Assembly: GCA_027605045.1 (NCBI GenBank)
Contig: JAQFWX010000004.1
Location: 1,932,683 to 1,996,682, forward strand
DNA from: Phallus indusiatus
Taxonomy: Eukaryota > Basidiomycota > Agaricomycetes > Phallales > Phallaceae
DNA: 64,000 nucleotides
Direction: 5' to 3'
A program made the translations under genes and the position numbers. Every line of letters begins with the position of its first letter. Positions within the stretch are counted from its first letter, which is position 1. The notes below the pieces were generated by a model. It did not search any database. It was not told where the DNA came from and worked only from the letters and a program-made list of their open reading frames with translations. Below, one piece after another: positions 57,016 to 64,000 of the stretch.

Positions 57016-60000
57016 ATGCCGTCGCTTGACAGTTCCCTCTCGAATCTGGTACAAATATTCGTTCCTTCTGCCAGGGATAATGAACGTCTTCGGAGAGAAC
57101 TAATTGAGCATTGCCACGATATCTTGAGCAGGCAAGCGTGTCCAAGCTGAATTAGCACCATTCGGATCCCTGACGAATATCGCGGACGTTCATAGCCATA
57201 TAGGTCAGAGTAAAGGACGTGCTGACATCGAGCATACCGTAGACCTTATGAAGAGACAGGGTACGTCCCAAATTGACTAAACGTATTAATATTCATGGAG
57301 TCCTTAGTGACGCTGTCTGATGGAGCTATGCTACGCTTCTCGAACCTTTTATCCCGCATAATAGATCAGGTATGTTTTTCATCATATATTGCTTTTGAGC
57401 GTATCCTGATCATATACTCGAAGCCCCTTTTGCACCACAGACAGGCAATTTTATCGTTCCTACAACTGTTGTCTGTCGCGTCATATCGAAAGCCAGAAGG
57501 AATCATTACATCCTTCCCCTTGGATGCGCATTCTCCCTTACCTTCGGTTACTGCACCCCATGACAATGCAGCCGAAGAGTCTAAGTCAGCTAGCCAAAAG
57601 AAAACTAAAGCCTCAATCCTAAGAGAACATCGATCTCGAATAGGTATGAATCTCAAGATCAAGCTTTGAGTTCCCTGACGTGACTTAGGTAGACGGTATA
57701 TATCTGAAAATTTACTATTACGCGACGCGTTGTATCTGCTGCAAGGCATCTCTGGGACATACGTGAAGTTCTCAGAAACCAGGCGAAAGGAAAATACCAT
57801 CGTATTTCCTGATGATCTCGTACGTGATTGTGCTTTGATCGCAACCTGGCTGAATCATTTCAAAATTTTTAGATATCAATTCAAACTCGAACAATACTTC
57901 ACCGTATAGCTGAAGTGGGCTACTTGTATTCAAGAATAGCCTCGTTTGTCCAGTCAAAAGAGGAATGTGCAGCAGGAACCATTGAACAGAGCCTTTGCCA
58001 TCACTTACAACAGCAATTAACGGATTATTATCGAACAATCGCCGTTCTAGAAACACAGCTTGCTATGAATCAGCCGGACGAAGTTGGCACAGAGGAGCCC
58101 AAGAACAGTGGATCTCAATACGTCGGTCTCACTTTACGCCGGTTAGAAGTATGGATTGACGAATGGCGCTTGCGCATGCGCATGATGAGCGTTTCGGTAG
58201 AAAATGCAAATAGTAAGTTGTATGAATCTACAAGTACGCGCCCTTGCTTCTTATAATCTGACCAAATACCAGCTGTGCATGGTGGTGCGTTAGTGAGCTT
58301 GATACATAGTTATACCGACAACGGAGATCCTTTCATTCAGAATTTCACAGACAAGCTTTTGGAGGATGTGAGTCTGCCCTTCAGCTTTCTTTCTCACTCT
58401 CACGGGGACCCAGGTTTCAAAACCTCTCTTCTCAATGCTGCAAAAGTGGCTCTACTCGGGGGACTTGCACGATCCTTATGGAGAATTCTTTGTTGCTGTT
58501 AATCCGGAATTTTCCAAACTAGATCCGACCAGTGAATCTGATATACATCCTGGTGTTCGGCTCACATTGGACCAGAAGGACATCCACGGTCCATCGGCTG
58601 GGACCCGTCTATGGGAGTCAAAATATCAATTCAGGAAAGACTTGCTTCCTCGTTTTCTTGGGGAGTCATTTGGGAAAAAGGTAGATCACTGGCTCATCGA
58701 AAATATTCGCTTATATTATGGCGATAGATATTTTCAACCGGGAAAAGCTTGAACTTCATACGGTATAGCTGTCATGATAGTGATTGGGTTGCTACTCGAG
58801 AAAAGTTGAATACGGCTGGGAAAAGTAAGCTCGCGATCCATTTATTAGATCAAGACTGTTTAAGAACTTTTTCTGCAGTCCTAAAATATAGCGATATTGG
58901 TGGGTTAGAGCGGTCTATTGACGCTGCCTACCAGATAGCAAGCCGCCGATTGTTTGAAATTTTCTTTGAAAAATTTAAACTGTTGGATCACCTCAGCGCA
59001 CTGAAAAATTATCTGATGCTCGGTCATGGAGATTTCGCAGACCAACTGATGGAAAGCCTTGCGTAAGCCTTGATTTCACGTCCGGTCATGTCTGCTAATT
59101 CCTTTATTTCAGTCATAGTCTTTCGCGACCTGCCAATACACTTAACCGACATAACCTCACAGCGACTTTAGAAACTGCTATCAGTTCATCGAATGCTCAA
59201 CATGACTCGATAGACGTAATCCGGCGGCTCGATGCGCGAATGCTTGAATATTCTCATGGCGAAATTGGTTGGGACGTATTCACATTAGAGTATCGGGTCG
59301 ACCCTCCAATTGATACTGTCATCTCTTCAGAGGCGATGATCAATTATATGAAACTTTTCAGTCATATATGGAAAGTCAAAAGAATTGAAAGTACCCTTGC
59401 CAAGTGCTGGATGCGTATAGCCGGAGGATCTCGGACGTTCCTGAAATTGAGAGGTAAGATATCATTGGAATATTGCTTATATCAGACTACAAGCATGCTT
59501 TTAGATCTTGAGAGTGACTGGCATCGAATAAGGTTGATCATAGGAGAGATGATACATATTATCCGCCAAATGCAAATGTATATTCAAATTGAAGTCGTGG
59601 AAGTTCGATGGCAGAACTTGCTGGCTTTCATCAATAAGGGGCAAGGCGACTTAGATTCATTAATCGCTGCGCACAAATTATATCTTGAAGAGCTAGTGAA
59701 TAAAACACTTATGATTACCTCAAAACCTGGAAAGGAGGTATGTGTTTTTTGCCTGTCCGTAAAAAGCGATGGCTAAACCAGCCCCGGATTAGGATGCTGT
59801 GTTGGAACGAGCGAGAAAGATGTTTGGCATAATATTACAATTTCATGAAGCAGTCGTAAGATTATGTTACTACATCTTTATTTCATTCTAAGTAATTCCC
59901 GGGGATCAAGGACGCCTTTTATAATTTCTCTCTTGCGGAAGCGGCCAGGAGAGATCAACTACAAGATCGGTTAAGGGTATGTAATTTTTCAATGGTGGTA

Positions 60001-60259
60001 TTGGAAATGCTCATTTTCACAGGGTGTTTATTCCGCTATGCCATCCGGAGATTCGAACAAGATAGAAACAAACCAAACATATGTTATGGAAAAAGTTTCC
60101 GAGTATGCAACCTTGTTCTCAGAAAACGCGCTCGCCCTTGTCCAAGCATTGCAGAACCATACGGATCCAGATTGCAAAAATTTAGCCATTCGATTGAACT
60201 TTTCAAGACATTATTCATCCAGTAAAGACAAAGAGTCGCAAGGCAAAACTGCTGTATGA
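57016..60259 (+). CDS. SPC98: Gamma-tubulin complex component 3 (GCP3/Spc98/Alp6)
   Basis: GCP3 pairs with GCP2 to hold gamma-tubulin for microtubule nucleation at the spindle pole body. Many exons give SNLVQIFVPSARDNERLRRE, then LRFSNLLSRIIDQ, RYISENLLLRDALYLLQGIS and LHRIAEVGYLYSRIASFVQ. The GRIP1 region reads LRRLEVWIDEWRLRMRMMSV, GGALVSLIHSYTDNGDPFIQ, PLFSMLQKWLYSGDLHDPYG and EFFVAVN. The GRIP2 region has NFIRYSCHDS, FEIFFEKFKLLDHLSALKNY, LMLGHGDFADQLMESLA, FTLEYRVDPPIDTVI and YMKLFSHIWKVKRIESTLAK. One intron (57132-57195) seems to use a GC donor; without it the frame breaks after HCHDILS. The stop at 60259 lies 36 bp from the convergent RPAP1 stop. Confidence 0.9.
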
Positions 60260-60295
60260 TTAACTATTAATGACCCTACCGGTCAGTCGTAGAGA

Positions 60296-63200
60296 TTAAT
60301 TCTCTAATATTTCCTCTAGTGATACACTGCACTTATCTAATACATGCGTTCGTAATTTGAGTAAATCTGGGTTTCGATTATAGCATTGTGGGGGTAATAT
60401 AGTATCTTCTCTTGTTTGATAGTAGAATATTATGTCCCTTGTGTGCGGCGTTCTCCCTTTGTCTTGAGCGAAAATAGCTTTTAGGAGTTCTGCGGAACGC
60501 GTTGAGCTAAAGTCTTCAGGAGCGAGATCTGACCAGATATTGGCAGCAAGGTGATGTATTACAAACCACCTAAGGAACCCACGGAGAGTATATTTGAAAA
60601 GAACCTTCAAATAAAGACCCAGAATCTGAGAGTTTCTTTCGATCGGCCACAAATATTCTTTGATATCACTGGAAAGCACGTCTTCCGGATCGATGTCAAT
60701 AGTGCGTAGTACGTGTCCGTATTCGCCGAAAAATAAATTTCGATAGTCTGGTGAATACGATAAAGATATCGGCGGTAGTAGAAGTTTGGCAAATAAGGGA
60801 TGTCCGAACGAAACTGAGTCATAAAGGGCCAGAAAATCAGTATAAAATTGGAAGAATGGTGTTTTCTTGCCAAGATAATATTCTGAGGCCACTTCTAGGG
60901 AATTGCTTGTGAAGTCCGACGGAACATATTCCTTATTAGCATTCCGGAAGGCGAATGGTAATAACAAGTTCCGCAAGTATTCCTCTACCAAAGGATCTCG
61001 ATAAATCTCTCCTGTGTCTAATTGTCCTTGGTCTTGTTCAAGCATGAACACTTTCATACAGGCAAAGATAGTTTCGGCTCGGCTCAAGATGCCCAGTGGA
61101 TTTAGATTTGAAGGATAATTCTTGTTTATGCATTGTATAGCCAGAGCTAAACTCAAGGTACCTTGGACAACTTCAAGTTCGGTAGCATCCCAGCTCGAAG
61201 GAAGATATTTCAATACGTTGGATGTGCCTGATCGCAGTAAATGATCTACAGGCCAGAAAACCCACGTACTTCTTAGCGGGAAGATTAATGCAGAATCCTG
61301 TTGAGACCACCTTTGACGTAAAGTGGATAATGACGGTAAATGGAGGGAAGTTATCCGGGACATTTCCTCTGATTTCGGCCAGAAATTGGGATAATAAGGC
61401 CTTTCCTTTTCGAGGCTATCCCCGACCGTTCTAGGTATGAATGTATCTGACCAAAATGGCGAAAGCATGCTCAAATTTTGTTGGGAGTAATTAATGACTT
61501 TTTTCAGAAGATGTTGTGTTGTGACATCCCATTCGGAAGTCATACACAAACGTTGAACCACCCATTGAGCAGAAATTTCGTCACCGGGTAGGAAAGTATG
61601 TAAAACGCGCAACGCGTCTATAGTCCAAGATGGGCTTGTCTCAGAAGCATCCGAAGCGAGACAGCGAATTCGTAAGACTAGAAAGAGAAACGTTGATAGA
61701 TGCCTAACAGATAAGTGAAGATCCTCAGACAGATTTCTATGAAGATTTTCCGCAGTTATGATGCGGAAAATTTCAGATGTAGCAGCGCCCTCTAGAGCTA
61801 GACGGGAAATATCACAGAGATTCGTCAAAAGCAAATCGTACGGGAGATGACTATCTGAAGACATGGATGCCAGAGAAAGCCGTAGATAAGCGTTGATTAA
61901 CTCAAAATGTGGAACGAGAGGTATTATGTCAGAGTTCGTCAGATTGGTCTCGGAGTCGAAGGATGTCTTCAGGAGTTCCAGTTTTCGGTGAAGTAAGATA
62001 CCAAGTGAACCGCCCAATATGTGAAACCTAAGGCTTAACACTAACCTGCCTTTTTCTTTCTCCCCGTTTCTCTTTCCATTGACATGGGCGCCTTCGGTCC
62101 AAGCGGCCAAGACATGAAATACGTTTGTCCAAAGTAATTGTATTTCCTTGGTTACAGCTGGAGCAGCCGACAGCTCAGTCAGTGTATTTACAAGCTCAAA
62201 AATATGGTCGATCCAATCGAATGCTTCAATTTGGCTCCATGTTAGATCATGCGGAGGAGTTGTCTGGTGAGGGTTCGTCGCACAGACTATTGCTGTCTCA
62301 AGGAGGTCGAGGAGAGGGGAGAGTACAGGCGTGACGCCTGATATATCGTTCGGTAATTGCTTGTGTAATTTCATTAGGAGGTGGGTGAAATACGTATGAG
62401 CGTTAGAGAAAACACCCGTATAAAAACCGTATCTCATTAAGGATACGTAGAAGGACAGCGTATCTCGAAGCATGCTGGCATGAATTCCATTGACATCAAG
62501 CTCGTCCTGCATTATTGTTACATATCTCAACAGTATATCCGCAGGACCGAGAAGATGTTGAGCGACCTCTCTGTTGCTTTGAGCTAACGCTTGCAAAACA
62601 CGTATGGATTTTACATTTGGAGAATTATCGCCGTCGCAGTCAACGCCAATCGTAGATAGGTGAGATTCCATTATAGCACGAACTATTTCGGGATTGGTAG
62701 TGGAATCCACAACGCTCTTGGCGTGTTTTTCGAAGTGACAGAGAACGAATAAGATGTCTAATATCGCGTTAAAGGTTGTTGAAGAAGGCGAGTTACTGGA
62801 GAGATGCGATTTCAGGGAGAACAAGAACCTTTGGACAGGTAGCATTGCCAAAAATGTGGCGGAATCAGCTGACAACAAGCATGAACGCTCTTGCTTGGAG
62901 TCTGAGCTCCCCTTTGTCGCGGTGAAAGGGGTCAAGTCAACACAGGGGAATTTGCCGAGATCACTTTGATGCATTTCAACTTGGGTGCATCCTACGATAA
63001 TCTCCCAAAGAACGTCCACAGCACGCTGACCTACCCAGCCGCGTTCAGAAACAGCTTCCACCGCACTATCGAAGATGTCTCTTCTTAGAGCACCGAGATC
63101 GACACTACGATGAACTTCTCTCATAGGAATTGCCTCAGTGGTAAATGTAGCTGTGTAAGTGTTATGGAAAATCTTTCCTAACACTCCCAATACGCTAACT

Positions 63201-64000
63201 CTTTGGGAAGATGCAGAGCTTCTCGATAACTGAAGGAGGTCTTCAATTGTATAGCCAGCGGGGGAATCGGATGAGAAAGCTGAGCTTGTTGAAGCATGGT
63301 GATGCAGTCCTAAATGAGTCGGCAAATTGCGTATCTCTAAAGGAGAAAGTGGCGTTCCGGAGAGGGAATATCTGATAGCTGTTGATCCTTCCGAAAGTAC
63401 ATGATCAATGGAAGCGGGTTGAGGTAGCATCCATGCTAGCGATGGATTATCTTCTGGTGGGGTCTCGGAGGAAAAACTTTGCACGAATGGCTTCCGGGGA
63501 GTCGTCGTCGTCGTCTGGCTGAGTAATTGTGTCATCAGCTGGAAAGGTGTTTGATTTGTTTAGCGAGTAGTTTAGTGTACGAATATTTTCCTTATCATGC
63601 AAATTTTCTGGGGCGGGGAGCAGCAATCCTATAGGTCGCTTAGGGGGGGAGGGTGATGGCTCGTAGACATAAATATCCGATTCAGTTGGATCAGCAAAGC
63701 GAATCCTTCTGGTTACTGGCTGAGGAGCTTTTTCAGAGACCTGAGGTGCTCCCTCAGAAGCTGCTAAAAGCATGCTCAGCGACGGAAAAGTAGCGAGTGT
63801 GTGGAATAGCGCAGCTAACCAGGAGCAGAAGATGATGATGGATCGGCTCTCCTATTTCGAACTTGTTGCAGTTTTCTCATGGTGTCTAAAATTCCATCTC
63901 CAAAATACTCGAGGATCTCTTCCCGCCCTTGAGCCCGTTCCTCGTCTGTCATCTTTGCGAAAAGAGTATCAGCGGACGCTGATATGTCATTGTTCAAAGA
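60296..64000 (-). CDS. RPAP1: RNA polymerase II-associated protein 1 (RPAP1/Rba50), 5' end cut off, with apparent frame break
   Basis: RPAP1 helps assemble and deliver RNA polymerase II. At the right edge is the RPAP1_N helix (FAKMTDEERAQGREEILEYF). After a 57-nt-class intron ending near 63764 comes TRRIRFADPTESDIYVYEP, then an acidic run and SPEAIRAKFF. The next conserved piece, EDNPSLAWMLPQP, is in another frame. The C-terminal domain is clear: AIRYSLSGTPLSPLEIRNLP, THLGLHHHASTS, SPAGYTIEDLLQLSRSSASS and QRVSVLGVLGKIFHN. More than 900 helical residues follow and end SLEEILEN at 60296, uninterrupted by introns. The frame change near 63470-63476 is either a one-base indel or a missed intron. 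The start lies beyond 64000. Confidence 0.85.

Noticed and set aside
57100..57200. Frameshift in GCP3
   Set aside because: First read as a one-base frame break, but a 64-nt GC-AG intron with a branch-like element restores the frame, so a frameshift is not needed.

Overview
This 64 kb window is nuclear DNA from a filamentous basidiomycete, most likely an agaricomycete. The genes are packed closely on both strands and broken by many short GT-AG introns, mostly about 50-60 nt, some with a consensus TACTAAC branch point. The conserved proteins are fungal: IQGAP/Rng2, GCP3, RPAP1, TTI2, PEX14, VPS60, BST1 and glycogen branching enzyme. There are no operons, ribosome binding sites or CRISPR arrays, and no convincing tRNA, rRNA or intact transposon. 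I support 27 protein-coding loci. Two run off the window: the HERP-like gene at the left edge (3' end missing) and RPAP1 at the right edge (5' end missing). Exon joins were inferred by eye, so outer coordinates are firmer than internal ones.

Layout. 1-13 kb: ubiquitin-like ERAD-type protein, Gfo/Idh/MocA oxidoreductase, glycogen branching enzyme, a large low-complexity coiled-coil protein, a single-pass membrane protein and a small secreted protein. 13-20 kb: a possible metabolic cluster of a 2-oxoglutarate/Fe(II) dioxygenase, an aldehyde dehydrogenase, an ACMSD-like amidohydrolase and quinolinate phosphoribosyltransferase. 20-29 kb: Kre9-like wall protein, GPI inositol deacylase, small secreted protein, ESCRT-III VPS60 and an uncharacterised gene. 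29-43.5 kb: two paralogous trypsin-fold proteins of unknown role in opposite orientation (29.7-31.4 and 41.6-43.4 kb). They flank a gene-poor stretch, a membrane SDR, an uncharacterised repeat-bearing protein, TTI2 and PEX14. 44-48 kb: mucin-like membrane protein and an MFS anion:cation symporter. 48.5-64 kb: IQGAP, F-box protein, GCP3 and RPAP1.

How the genes may work together. The 13-20 kb block joins the enzyme that uses quinolinate for NAD synthesis (QPRT) with an ACMSD-family enzyme, whose best-known member removes quinolinate's precursor, and an ALDH that could act on the product. This looks like both arms of the kynurenine branch point, though the substrates of the ALDH and dioxygenase are inferred. 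The two trypsin-fold paralogs are the least explained genes. Each keeps a full His/Asp/Ser triad and a conserved N-terminal region I do not recognise, lacks an evident signal peptide, and has a charged helical insert between His and Asp. The rest are mostly housekeeping genes with several tight convergent or divergent junctions.
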